Source of the DNA: an uncultured Bacteroidales bacterium
Lineage (GTDB): Bacteria; Bacteroidota; Bacteroidia; Bacteroidales; UBA3663
Reading direction: 5' to 3'
NCBI GenBank assembly: GCA_905235375.1
Contig: CAJOLH010000044.1
Span: 1 to 49,067, forward strand
Length of the DNA stretch: 49,067 nt
The stretch's first letter is position 1; the number at the start of each line of letters is the position of its first letter. Made by a program: the position numbers and the translations under genes. Below the pieces are notes generated by a model. The model saw only the letters and a list, made by a program, of their open reading frames with translations. It ran no database searches and was not told the origin of the DNA. Shown piece by piece: positions 20,187 through 29,323 of this stretch.

Positions 20187-20564
20187 AAGTTTTGTATTTT
20201 GAGTTACCTTGTAAATAATGCTCTTTGAATGTCAATGACTGTCCTTCAACCATTCATGTAGCGGTTTCTGACAATGCCTCCAAATGATTTATACCAGCAA
20301 CGTCATTTCAGTCGAGACAAGATAAATTTAATTTGGGCTTAATGCTATAACTCTGTTTGAATTATAAAAAAGATAAGAAGGAATACATCTCAAAACATGA
20401 AAAAACTCACTCAAATCTACACTGCATGGCAAGTTGAAGAACTTCTGAATCGAACTTGCCACAATGGTAATTGCGAATGACCGAGAAGAGTATTCCTCAA
20501 ATCGTTGTCCGTGGATAAAGCGGATGTCTTCATCCGTCATTCCATGGAAAATAATAACAATAGG
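20187..20564. other. Intergenic leader region upstream of the mannan-type operon
   Basis: This gap precedes the minus-strand gene starting at 20186. It is A/T rich, holds no supported gene, and must contain the leader and promoter of the 17664-20186 operon. The best -7-like element is TTATCTTG on the minus strand near 20317-20324, an imperfect match with no good partner box, so I do not call a promoter. A 90-codon frame crosses part of it (20328-20600) but looks spurious because it runs through the terminator hairpin. Confidence 0.5.
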
Positions 20565-20597
20565 AATCAGCCTGCAATCCGAAGTTGCAGGCCGATT
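20565..20597 (-). terminator. Rho-independent terminator after the 1025-residue protein gene
   Basis: The arms GCCTGCAA (20570-20577) and TTGCAGGC (20585-20592) form an 8-bp stem with a 7-nt loop. AATC/GATT flanks can extend it past one mismatch. Read on the minus strand, the stem is followed by a T-rich tract opposite 20546-20560 (TTGTTATTATTTT). It lies 24 bp after the stop codon at 20621. Confidence 0.78.
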
Positions 20598-20620
20598 CAA
20601 TTAGTGTATGGAGACGGCCT

Positions 20621-23600
20621 TTACTTGACCATTTCCTTCTTTCCATTCACGATGTAGATAACACCCTTGTTCATAGACTTCACCTCAACACCCTGCAGGT
20701 TGTAAATCTTGCCGGTATTCTTCACGGTGTTGTCCTCAATCTCCTCAATGCCGCTGAGGTCAGGATATTCAGCGCCATAGTAGGTCAGGCGGAAGTTGTC
20801 AACAACTACCCAGTCACCATCATGGCCCTTCATGTCCTTGGCAACACCAATGTCGAGGACACCGCTGGCATCTACCTCAACTATCAGTCTTACAATGTAG
20901 AGTCCGTTCTGGAAGTAATTGCAAGCCTGATCAATTCCGTCAGGATACTCACCTACGCTGGTCATATTACCCATGCCAGGAGCCTTTCCTACTTCGCTGG
21001 TGATGTTGGGAAGCAGCACATCGAGCATACCGCTGAAGAGATAAGCGTTCTGTGCGGGCTCCAGACCTTCCTCGGTGATGAGGCGAGCCTGCTCTCCATG
21101 ATTGCCATCACGATAGAAGCCCTGACAAGAAAGAACATAATAACCAGGCTTCAGGCCTTCAATCGAAGTAGAGAACGAGCAATCGTTGGAATCATACGAT
21201 TCAAGGGCAAAGTCGCTGTGGTTGTCGTTACGACCCCATACGCTGCCATTGAAGATCTGCCAAGCTGGATCTACCTCGGCACGCTGGCAGAAGCCAGGGT
21301 TCACAATATAATAAGATGCATCCACAGGGTTATTGTTGGAAGCGCTCTCAAGAAGAGCATCACGATCGGCTACAGACACGAGAACCCACTGTGCATCGAG
21401 GTCATCCTCCTGGAGGTTGCGTGCCTCAGTGCTGACTGTCGTCCAGTCACCATTGGGGCCATCAGTGCTGGCAAACGGATCATACTTCACATAAACGTCA
21501 GGATAATCGGCCTGAAGAATGTTGTAATTGCCATTGCTAAGCTTGACGAAACGCCATGCACCAGCCTTATACTGGTCGCAGTAGCCACGATAAGATAGAT
21601 ACTGGCTTGGATTATCGTCTGGTCCGCCATTGCGGAGACCGGTGTTGATGTGGAAGTCAGTCTCAACCTCGCTTTCCTCCAATGTGATCAGCGTACCAGG
21701 CATACCAAGGGCTGCATGAGTACCCCAATCGGAACCGCCAGTGAAGAAGCGCTTCTGGCCTACATTGTAGAGATAGAACTGACCAGCCTGTACGTCATGA
21801 CCGGGGAATACATTCTCCTGACGCTCAGCGTGGAAATTCTTGCGCAGATTGCGGAGATCTCTCAGTGCATTGTTAAGTTCATCGGGAGTAAGACCGCTTA
21901 CAAGGAACTCCTCAGCAACAGCGGTGTTCACACCTTCTGCCTTAGCAACAGCAATAGTCTTATTCAGGATATCAACTACATTCTGGTCAATAGCCTTGGC
22001 CTTGTCATAAGCGGCCTGAAGCTGCTCAAGAGCTGCCTTCTGAGCTTCCATGTCGTCACCATCAACCACAGCCTTGGCGGCAGCGATGGCTTCGTCAAGC
22101 TGACTCTTCAGAGCAGCAGTGGCAGGTGTAAATTCATCGGCCTCAATCTGGCTGATCAACAGAGCAAGACGTGGCTTATAATGATTCAGCTCAGGATAGG
22201 TTGCAGAGTAGTCAACGTGCTGAACCAATACATTGTCGAATCCGAACTGGAAATCGCGACCGTCATCAACGTAGCCAAACTGATAAACCAGCGTACTCTC
22301 ATCGGTAGTAGCCTCAAACTCGATGCTGACTGGCAAGTTATTCGTCTCGGCTGTCGGCAACTGGTACTGACCCAGCACTTGGTCACCGTAACCATTATTG
22401 GTCACGCCAAAGTCACTGGTGCTGAAGACGATTGCCTTCATGCGCTCGTTGGCATTCCACGAATTCCACTCACTGCAGCTGAACTGGAACGAGAAGATAT
22501 ACTTCTGGCCTGCGATTGTTGGAACGGTAACCCACAAAGGCTCGTAGCCGCCCGTGCCAGAATAGTGCTCGATGTAGTTGGTGCCGGCAGCCTCGTCGTA
22601 TGCAATCTTGTCAGCAAATACATCAACATGATCCTCAGTGGTACGCCAGTTGTTCAGGTTGCGGTAGTCTGCATAGCCATCAGCTATCTCAATAGGATCG
22701 GTGGTGCAGGTGCCAACAGCCTCAAACGTGCCATTGGTATATTTGTAGATCTTGTTGTCAGTGCTATTCAAAACGAGTTTGCCTTCATATACGGTAACAC
22801 CGGCATCCTTGGCAATTTCCTCACCATCAGGACTAAGGGCGAACTTTGTATTGTCAATAGCCGAGAAGAACTTCTGACCGCTCACAGCGTCGCGCAGTCC
22901 ACCCTGGCCGGAACCATCGACGATAGGATGAAGATCCATCACAAGTTCGCTGCCCTCGTAAATCTTGAAACCGTACAGTTTGATAAAACTGGTCGAGTTG
23001 TCACGCCTGTTGTCGTTTGCACCAGCTGTATTCAGATCAAAAATGTAAAGGCTGTTCACACCTTCGTCGGCATCCTTGTCCGTATCGCAAATAATTGTAG
23101 CAGCAGGTACCGATTCTCCCTGACGGGTGAAGGTAACCTTATTGCCCAATGCATCGACAGTGATGCGCTCGTTCTGAGGAATCTCCTCAGTGCCGGGCTG
23201 TTCCCAACGACCATCTTCAACGAAAGTACGGCTATAGCAGCCTTTATTCCAAGCTCCTTCTTTATCCGAACGGCAGAATACCACAAAAGCATGATGCTCC
23301 CAGTTGTTTTCGCGGGCACCAAACAAGGCTTCCCAATTGCGTTTCTCGTTCTGTGTGATGCTCAGGTCGGCAACGATACGGGTGTTGCTCTTGTGAACAT
23401 AACCTGTGTTGATGTATGGAACAGGATCCATGTCGGTAGTGGTCTCGATGTACTGGATGTCAGTGTCACCGCCACCTGCAATCTTCAGATTCGATACAAC
23501 AGCATACAAACCATACTGCTCGTAAACTCCGAGATTGTTGTAAGCATACACAATTCCGTCTGCCTGATTGTAAACGAAAGGTGCATTTCCGTCATAGTTG

Positions 23601-23698
23601 TTCAGATTAGGAACCACTGTGACTTCGGGAGACTGGGCCATCATGGCAACAGCCATCAGTGCTCCACAGATTGTCGTAAAGATTCTTTTCATAAGCAC
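20621..23698 (-). CDS. Large multi-module secreted glycan-binding protein with type IX-like tail
   Basis: This 1025-residue protein starts with a signal peptide (MKRIFTTICGALMAVAMMAQ; the start may be M1 or M3 at 23692). I do not recognise a catalytic domain. Visible parts are a LamG/concanavalin-like section (about 60-280, with WEALFGARENNWEHHAFVVF), a beta-rich section (about 340-510), a helical FIVAR-like segment of about 110 residues (LALLISQIEADEFTPA.., AIAAAKAVVDGD), a segment with YNVGQKRFFTGGSDWG that recalls ricin-like or Prevotella binding modules (about 640-780), and a second beta-sandwich (about 800-970) ending DWVVVDNFRLTYYG. The tail IYNLQGVEVKSMNKGVIYIV fits a type IX sorting signal. 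It is the last gene of a three-gene operon with a GH127-type enzyme, so a binding or scaffold role is plausible but unproven. Confidence 0.7.
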   Translation of the reverse strand: MLMKRIFTTICGALMAVAMMAQSPEVTVVPNLNNYDGNAPFVYNQADGIVYAYNNLGVYEQYGLYAVVSNLKIAGGGDTDIQYIETTTDMDPVPYINTGYVHKSNTRIVADLSITQNEKRNWEALFGARENNWEHHAFVVFCRSDKEGAWNKGCYSRTFVEDGRWEQPGTEEIPQNERITVDALGNKVTFTRQGESVPAATIICDTDKDADEGVNSLYIFDLNTAGANDNRRDNSTSFIKLYGFKIYEGSELVMDLHPIVDGSGQGGLRDAVSGQKFFSAIDNTKFALSPDGEEIAKDAGVTVYEGKLVLNSTDNKIYKYTNGTFEAVGTCTTDPIEIADGYADYRNLNNWRTTEDHVDVFADKIAYDEAAGTNYIEHYSGTGGYEPLWVTVPTIAGQKYIFSFQFSCSEWNSWNANERMKAIVFSTSDFGVTNNGYGDQVLGQYQLPTAETNNLPVSIEFEATTDESTLVYQFGYVDDGRDFQFGFDNVLVQHVDYSATYPELNHYKPRLALLISQIEADEFTPATAALKSQLDEAIAAAKAVVDGDDMEAQKAALEQLQAAYDKAKAIDQNVVDILNKTIAVAKAEGVNTAVAEEFLVSGLTPDELNNALRDLRNLRKNFHAERQENVFPGHDVQAGQFYLYNVGQKRFFTGGSDWGTHAALGMPGTLITLEESEVETDFHINTGLRNGGPDDNPSQYLSYRGYCDQYKAGAWRFVKLSNGNYNILQADYPDVYVKYDPFASTDGPNGDWTTVSTEARNLQEDDLDAQWVLVSVADRDALLESASNNNPVDASYYIVNPGFCQRAEVDPAWQIFNGSVWGRNDNHSDFALESYDSNDCSFSTSIEGLKPGYYVLSCQGFYRDGNHGEQARLITEEGLEPAQNAYLFSGMLDVLLPNITSEVGKAPGMGNMTSVGEYPDGIDQACNYFQNGLYIVRLIVEVDASGVLDIGVAKDMKGHDGDWVVVDNFRLTYYGAEYPDLSGIEEIEDNTVKNTGKIYNLQGVEVKSMNKGVIYIVNGKKEMVK

Positions 23699-23795
23699 TT
23701 AATAATTTAATATGGTTAGGATTGTTAAAACTGGTTTTACTTTAGGTAAATTAACTTCCCCATTGGGAGATGCTGACATGCAAGGGAAAGATGTA

Positions 23796-25869
23796 TCATT
23801 CCTCGCAATCGGGATCGGGTTGCGGCACATCGGCCTGCGGGAAGGCTGAAATTCGCAGACGTGCAGCACCCATAGGCACCAGATGAATCGTTTCTTCTTC
23901 CTCTGCACGAGAAGCGAAACGGCTTGGAAGCATATCGGTCATGCCGGTTTGGTCAAAACCCCAACTGGGCACACGACGGGCCGTAGCGGTAAATTCAAGC
24001 GGAACCGACTCCAACGTGAAAGGATAGTTATCAGCTGGCCATACCTTGCGCTCCATCGAGATATTGAGCGGAATTTGAAGCTCGTCCACCTTGAGGGCAT
24101 AGTTCCATGGCGACTCAGCGAAATACTCATAGGCAGGCCAAAGCGACTTGTCAACACTCTCCTGCCAATGAGAATCATCCTGCACAATCTCAGGGTCACT
24201 GCTGTCTCGCTTATTCATTCGCTCATCAATACGAAGAGAAAGGGTCAACGGCCCATAATTTACGCTGACACTCGACTTGTTCACAGGCCAAACGTTCGTA
24301 GTAATGGTCATGGGCAGTGTGAGCACCACCTCATCACCCTCTTTCCACGTCTTCTCGATTTTGACAAATTTGCCATCAGCAGCAATGGTACTGCCGTCAA
24401 CTGTTACGCTGCCTCCCTCTGCCCATGCTGGGATACGCAAGTAGAGCGGGAAATGCACATTCTCGCCTGTATGGATGATAAACTTAACTTGTTCCTCGAA
24501 AGGATAAAGGGTTTCTTCGGTCAATGTAACGGTCTGTCCGTCTGCGACCTGAGCGGTGGTCTCACTTGCACTGTAGAGCATGGCGCAGAGTCCTCCGTCG
24601 TTGGTAGCCATCACAAGATGTTCGGTGAAGTAAGGCCACCCCATGCCATGGTTGTGCTGACAACAGCGACTGCTGAACGGGCTCATGGAGAGCATACCAC
24701 GCAGACTATTGTCGATGCTGGGTGCATGGTTCTTACCGTCGCTTATCGCCATATTAGGCGAAGTGATGTAGCGAAGGGCGCGCATATCGGGGGTGAGGGC
24801 TGCAGGCAGGGTATTAAAGGCAACGAGCTCGCAGTGGTCAGCCCAGAAGGGATCGCCTGTGATACCCATCATAATTTCATCACTGGCCATCTGTTCTACA
24901 ACGGCACATGTCTCGGCTCCCTGACGAGGGTCGATGTAGCCCATACGAGCATTCTCGTCAGCGCCATACATGCCGCCAGGGACCTGTCCATAGCGAATGC
25001 GCATCGTGCGGTGATTGGCATAGGCGGCCTGAAGCATCCGCTCGTCTCCTTGCAGCACATAATAGGTAGCGGGCTCGCGGAAACCCTGAGCCACGTTTAC
25101 ACCATGCCAGTTGGGGAGATCGTCCTGCATGGCCCAATTCACACCACAACGGTGCAATTTTTCAATCAAAGGCAGGATTGACTCATCACCTGTATGATTG
25201 TAAAGCCACACAACGCTCCACTCATTGTCGCCACCGCGCTTCTCTTGCCACAATCCCTTCAGGAAGTGATCATCGGGGATGGTTGAGCTCCCATTTGAAG
25301 TAATTGGTCATAGCGGTAAGAACACGCTCGTCACCACTATGTTCATAATAGGTCTGAAGAGCCCACAGCATGGGCATCTTGGCCCAAAGTTCAGGATTGT
25401 CAGTATTTCCGTCCATCGCATCAGGTCCCAGAAGTCCATTAGGCTTCACATTGTTCAGAACGGCATCAAACCACACCTGAGCCTCTGCTTTCATCGACTC
25501 ATCGTTAAGGATATAAGCCAGCGACGAATAGCCGCGAAGCCAATAGGGAACCTCCTCCCAGCCGTGGTCGCCCCTATCGCTTAGCCACTGATTGTTGTTC
25601 TTGTCAAGCCACGCACTTACACTACCAAGCTGGCCGTTCAAACCATCGCGCTGACGATGGAGCACCTCAAGCAGCCATCCGCGAGGCTGCACCTGACCCA
25701 CTGGCAATTTCCTCAAGTATCCTCCATATAGGGGAGCGCGGTATCCGTTTTCAGAGAAGGCAGGCCTATCCACTACGCTCACCTCAGCATCTTGATTTTG
25801 GGCTTGCACAGTCATTGAGGCTACGCAGAGAGCCAGAAATCCGAAAAGTATGGTAACTTGCTTCATCAT
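23796..25869 (-). pseudogene. GH127-type (DUF1680) glycosidase, split by a 1-nt frameshift
   Basis: The first frame (25869 to 25270) encodes a signal peptide and the N-terminal helices (LPVGQVQPRGWLLEVLHRQRDGLNG, HGWEEVPYWLRGY). It ends at KWELNHPR-stop. The second frame continues from about 25275 to 23796 with HFLKGLWQEKRGGDNEW. Removing one C from the CCCC run at 25275-25278 restores NHPDDHFLKGLW. The second part keeps the residues expected for GH127-type enzymes: a Glu-x-Cys pair (GAETCAVVE) and the Cys-Cys pair in SSRCCQHNHG, which in the family bind zinc and supply the catalytic cysteine. GH127 members cleave beta-L-arabinofuranosides; related subgroups differ, so the substrate is open. 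The gene overlaps the upstream gene by 4 bp (ATGA). Everything but the single base looks functional. Confidence 0.85.
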
Positions 25870-26558
25870 TTCGTTTTTGTGAATTTTTTGTTTTTCGAAA
25901 CATATATTCCATTTGTGGGAGTCTCAGGAATTCCACCTATATTATAAATAGGCTCTTCTTCAGGCTCATCCGCCGTGATGGTGCTGATGTCACCGGGGTC
26001 TTCTGGACGAACCATGACAAGACCAAAGTCGATATGGCCGCCACCTTGTCCCTGCATCAACGAGACCGACAACACGTTGTCTCCCTCACGAAGTAAGAGC
26101 TTATTGCGAGAGGTAAAGCTGCGCGACACATAATCATTGTCGTTCCACCCCGTATAGCTCCACAATGAGGCACCGTTCAAATAGAAATGGGGATTCTCAT
26201 CATAACTGCATGAAAGAGTCAGCGTACTTTGGCTAAGCACAGCCATATCTTCCGACGTCAATGTGAAATGACGTCTGATAAGGATAGGCTGCACCTGGCT
26301 ACCCCATGGAGTTGTAAGGAAAGCATCAAGAGAATTACTGAACGGGCCATAGCCAAACGCCCAATCGCTCTCGTTAGTACAGCGACCTGTCCAGTCCTTC
26401 TGATCAATTTGTTGCAGCTCATCATTACTGTTTAGCAGATAGTAAACGCAAGGCCATGATCCATCGTCTTTAGTCGAAAGCAACTGCACGACAGTTTGTC
26501 CGTAAGCATGCAAACTTAATAAAGAGACAATAACCAGTAATGTTTTTTTTATGCTCAT
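25866..26558 (-). CDS. Small secreted galactose-binding-like protein with type IX-like tail
   Basis: The start at 26558 (MSIKKTLLVIVSLLSLHAYGQ) is preferred over 26612 because it gives a clean signal peptide; the product is 230 residues. The body is a single beta-sandwich resembling the domain inserted in the two GtaA-like proteins of this window: HFYLNGASLWSYTGW parallels FELYLNGHRIIDTGE, and GDNVLSVSLMQGQGGGHIDFGL parallels GDNLLAAHCHNTAGGAYVDFGL. The C-terminus (IYNIGGIPETPTNGIYVSKN) looks like a type IX sorting tail. The stop overlaps the ATG of the GH127-type gene by 4 bp, so the two are translationally coupled. Carbohydrate binding is inferred; no catalytic residues are recognised. Confidence 0.72.
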   Translation of the reverse strand: MSIKKTLLVIVSLLSLHAYGQTVVQLLSTKDDGSWPCVYYLLNSNDELQQIDQKDWTGRCTNESDWAFGYGPFSNSLDAFLTTPWGSQVQPILIRRHFTLTSEDMAVLSQSTLTLSCSYDENPHFYLNGASLWSYTGWNDNDYVSRSFTSRNKLLLREGDNVLSVSLMQGQGGGHIDFGLVMVRPEDPGDISTITADEPEEEPIYNIGGIPETPTNGIYVSKNKKFTKTK

Positions 26559-26598
26559 TAATCCAGAATAAATTATGCACCAGTCAAAAATAAACACA

Positions 26599-26623
26599 AA
26601 GAACTTACCCAATGTTAGTTCTT
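26599..26623 (-). promoter_or_regulatory. Possible attenuator hairpin in the leader of the GH127 operon
   Basis: Arms AAGAACT (26599-26605) and AGTTCTT (26617-26623) pair perfectly, with a further AC/GT pair inside after a mismatch. On the minus strand the stem is followed by a T-rich stretch (TTGTGTTTATTTTT) before the ATG at 26558. It lies within the predicted 5' leader. The stem is short and A/T rich, so a regulatory role is tentative. Confidence 0.35.
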
Positions 26624-26673
26624 GCAGTATAATTCCAACGGATACAATGTGTCAATAGTAATGTTTTCGCTCG

Positions 26674-26705
26674 CAAAGTTACAAACTTTTTATTTTTCCC
26701 CCAAG
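26674..26705 (-). promoter_or_regulatory. Bacteroidota-type promoter of the GH127 operon
   Basis: On the minus strand a -7 box TAACTTTG (26674-26681, matching TAnnTTTG) is preceded after 20 bp by CTTG (26702-26705), one base off the -33 TTTG box. It would give a leader of about 110 nt before the ATG at 26558. Confidence 0.65.
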
Positions 26706-27008
26706 CGTGCCAAAGTAGAATCAAAAAGGATTTTCAGACAGACTATTGACTATCAGCAGAATTACACTATCACATCAATGGTAAAATCTAAATCCTTTCA
26801 ATTCTTCCAAATGGTGTTGCCTACAAGCCTCAAGACCCTTGACAGGAAGGAAATAATCAATACGTCAAAGTTAATCTCATGTTAACCACGAACGAATGCA
26901 CAAAGCCCCGATGCCAAGGAATTCGGGCGCAAATATATATGAAATCCATCATATTCGTGTGCTAAATCCTGCCAAACATGTAAAATACGCCATTATCGTG
27001 GCGTTCTT
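26706..27008. other. Non-coding gap between rnr and the GH127 operon
   Basis: No supported gene is seen in this 300-bp A/T-rich gap. Short open frames here (for example plus-strand 26622-26885) lack any recognisable sequence and cross the promoter. A second -7-like box, TATATTTG on the minus strand at 26930-26937, could start another transcript toward the GH127 operon or a small RNA, but no matching -33 box is found at the right distance. Confidence 0.45.
26905..26928 (-). terminator. Weak candidate terminator after rnr
   Basis: On the minus strand GCCCGA and TCGGGGC can pair with one bulged G around a loop of about 11 nt. A short T-tract (CTTTGTG) follows. It is 80 bp after the rnr stop. 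The stem is imperfect, so this is only a candidate. Confidence 0.3.
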
Positions 27009-29207
27009 TTATTCGACCAATGCAAAATCGATGGTCTTTCGGTCGAGGTTGACATTGGCAACCGTGACTTTGAGCGCATCGCCCAAGGTGAAGCGACGGT
27101 GAGTGCGCCGACCAATAAGGCAGAAGTTACGCTCGTCAAAAACGTAATGGTCATCACGAAGATCACGCAACGAAATCAAGCCCTCGCAAAGATTCTCCTT
27201 AAGCTCGACATAGATTCCCCATTCTGACACTCCGCTGATGACACCTTCGAAAACCTGCCCCATGCGATCCTTGAGGAACTCGGCCTGCTTGTACTTGATG
27301 GAAGAACGTTCAGCCTGAACAGACAACTGCTCCATCTCACTGCAATGCTTACACTCCTCTTCAAGCTGCTCGCGCACCATCGAACGCCCCTTTTGGAAGA
27401 GATAACGGTCGAGAAGTCGATGCACCATGCAGTCGGGATAACGACGAATGGGCGAAGTGAAATGCGTGTAATACTGGAAGGCGAGTCCGTAGTGACCGAT
27501 GTTCTCGGTGGAATAGACGGCCTTGGCCTGCGTACGAATAGCAAGCGTAGAGAGCATGTTCTCTTCCGGACGGTCGTGAATGTCCTTCATCAGCTGGTTG
27601 ATACCTTGGCTGATCTGCTTGTTCTTCGAATAATCGACGACATCCGACTTTTTGCCACTAAAGATATTTTTCACATTGTGTCCGAAACGTGCAGCTACGT
27701 TTGCCAAACTTTCGAGCTTCTCTTGTGAGGGCTGGTCATGAATACGATAGACGAACGATTTGGCCTTCTTCTGCATCTTGCCATTGATGCGCTGTGGACG
27801 CACGTCTTTGCCTATAGCCTCCGCTACGGTACGATTGGCAAGGAGCATAAACTCCTCGATAAGCTTATTGGCATCTTTCGACACTTTGAAATAGACATCA
27901 ACGGGCTTGCCCTTCTCGTCGAGGACAAACTTCACCTCTTCACGCTCGAAGCCGATGGCGCCCTCTGCAAAGCGACGTGCTCGCAACTGTTTGGCCAAAC
28001 GGTCGAGCTGGAGCATCTCGGGAGCAAAATCTCCCTTCCCCGTCTCGATGATTTCCTGTGCCTCTTCGTAGTTGAAGCGACGGTCGGAGCAGATCACCGT
28101 GCGGACAATCTCATGACGCAGCACATTGGCATCGTCATCCATCTCGAAGATGACACTGAAGCATAGTTTGTCCTCACCAGGACGCAACGAACAGAGGTTG
28201 TTACAAAGCTTCTCGGGCAGCATGGGGATGGTGCGATCGACCAGATAGATGGACGTGGCGCGATTATAGGCCTCCTTGTTGATGATGGAGTCGGGATGCA
28301 CGTAGTAGGTGACATCAGCAATGTGAACGCCGACTTCCCAAATCCCATCCTTCAGTTTTTTAATCGAGAGGGCATCGTCGAAATCCTTTGCATCAGCGGG
28401 GTCGATGGTGAAGGTTGTGACCTTGCGATAGTCCAGGCGTTTGGCAATCTCTTCGGGGGTACAGCCATCTTGAATGCGCTCGGCAGCCTTAACCACATTT
28501 TCAGGATACTTATAGGGCAGGCCATACTCGGCAAGGATGGCGTGCATCTCGGTGTTGTTCTCGCCTTCCTTGCCAAGGACGTCAGCTATACGGCCGACGG
28601 GGTTCTTCGAGAAAGCAGGCCAACGCTCGAAATCGACCACCACCTTATCACCGTTCTTTGCCTTGCCCAACAACTCATTGGGGATATAGATATCCTTGTC
28701 GAGCGAACGGTTGTCAGGGGTGACGAAAGCATATTTCGACGTCTTCTGCAGCACACCCACATAGCGATGCTTGACGCGCTCGATGACCTCCACGACACGT
28801 GCCTGGGGGCCACCTATTCGTGTACGATGACCCAGAATCTTCTGTATGCGAACCTTATCGCCTGTGAGTGCCTGCATATCGTCGCCATCATATACCACGA
28901 AGGGCTCGTCATTGCCTTCTATACGTACTGTGTGCAATCCATTGTGACGTCGCTCGAATACGCCTATCAGTTCTGCTTGCGTCTGACGATCCGCCAAGCA
29001 ATAGCGACCAGGACTCACCTCCTTGAGCAAACCTTGCTGCTGCAATGAAACGAGCAGATCATAGACATCCGTGCGGTTATTACGCCCAAAGATGCCCAAT
29101 TCCTGTGAAATCTGAAGATAATTATAGGAGTCCTTCGGATGTGCATTGAACCATTCAATAATTCTTGCGACTAATTTGTCTGTGCCTTTGGTATTTCGTT
29201 TTGCCAT
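27009..29207 (-). CDS. rnr: Ribonuclease R (RNase II/RNB family 3'-5' exoribonuclease)
   Basis: The 732-residue protein has the RNase R order: an N-terminal winged helix (about 10-70), two cold-shock/OB domains (about 75-220), the RNB catalytic domain (about 240-590), and a C-terminal S1 domain (about 635-730, GLISLRDLRDDHYVFDE). The catalytic Asp cluster is in FTIDPADAKDFDDALSI, and TSPIRRYPDCMVHRLL near the end of RNB is also diagnostic. It degrades structured RNA in a hydrolytic 3'-5' direction in the cytoplasm. The start MAKRNTKG at 29207 is preferred to the longer frame at 29339: the extra 44 residues look non-coding and cover the promoter. It is a single housekeeping gene with its own promoter, set between two carbohydrate loci. 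Confidence 0.96.
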   Translation of the reverse strand: MAKRNTKGTDKLVARIIEWFNAHPKDSYNYLQISQELGIFGRNNRTDVYDLLVSLQQQGLLKEVSPGRYCLADRQTQAELIGVFERRHNGLHTVRIEGNDEPFVVYDGDDMQALTGDKVRIQKILGHRTRIGGPQARVVEVIERVKHRYVGVLQKTSKYAFVTPDNRSLDKDIYIPNELLGKAKNGDKVVVDFERWPAFSKNPVGRIADVLGKEGENNTEMHAILAEYGLPYKYPENVVKAAERIQDGCTPEEIAKRLDYRKVTTFTIDPADAKDFDDALSIKKLKDGIWEVGVHIADVTYYVHPDSIINKEAYNRATSIYLVDRTIPMLPEKLCNNLCSLRPGEDKLCFSVIFEMDDDANVLRHEIVRTVICSDRRFNYEEAQEIIETGKGDFAPEMLQLDRLAKQLRARRFAEGAIGFEREEVKFVLDEKGKPVDVYFKVSKDANKLIEEFMLLANRTVAEAIGKDVRPQRINGKMQKKAKSFVYRIHDQPSQEKLESLANVAARFGHNVKNIFSGKKSDVVDYSKNKQISQGINQLMKDIHDRPEENMLSTLAIRTQAKAVYSTENIGHYGLAFQYYTHFTSPIRRYPDCMVHRLLDRYLFQKGRSMVREQLEEECKHCSEMEQLSVQAERSSIKYKQAEFLKDRMGQVFEGVISGVSEWGIYVELKENLCEGLISLRDLRDDHYVFDERNFCLIGRRTHRRFTLGDALKVTVANVNLDRKTIDFALVE

Positions 29208-29238
29208 AATAAAAAGGTTTTGATGTTGTTTTTCGTGG

Positions 29239-29270
29239 CAAAGATACAATGAAAAAACCATATCTCCAAA
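29239..29270 (-). promoter_or_regulatory. Bacteroidota-type promoter of rnr
   Basis: On the minus strand TATCTTTG (29239-29246) matches the -7 consensus TAnnTTTG and is preceded after exactly 20 bp by TTTG (29267-29270), the -33 box. Transcription would start about 25 bp before the ATG at 29207. This supports the shorter rnr start. Confidence 0.82.
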
Positions 29271-29323
29271 TTTTCGGGCGAAAAAACTGAAGATATGGAT
29301 AAAATAATTATAAATCAGGATTT

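Noticed and set aside
20328..20600. Minus-strand frame of 90 codons in the gap at 20187-20620
   Set aside because: It passes through the terminator hairpin, has no recognisable sequence and no promoter or signal peptide.
21650..23710. Plus-strand open frame of 686 codons opposite the 1025-residue protein gene
   Set aside because: It mirrors the real frame, lacks known motifs, and runs past the start of the real gene. The minus-strand protein has a signal peptide and sorting-like tail.
26622..26885. Plus-strand frame of 87 codons downstream of rnr
   Set aside because: It covers the promoter of the GH127 operon, is A/T rich and has no recognisable features.
29271..29285. TTTTC-GGGC-GAAAA stem as terminator of the amylase operon
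   Set aside because: The stem is only 5 bp and A/T rich, and it lies next to the rnr -33 box. It is too weak to call.
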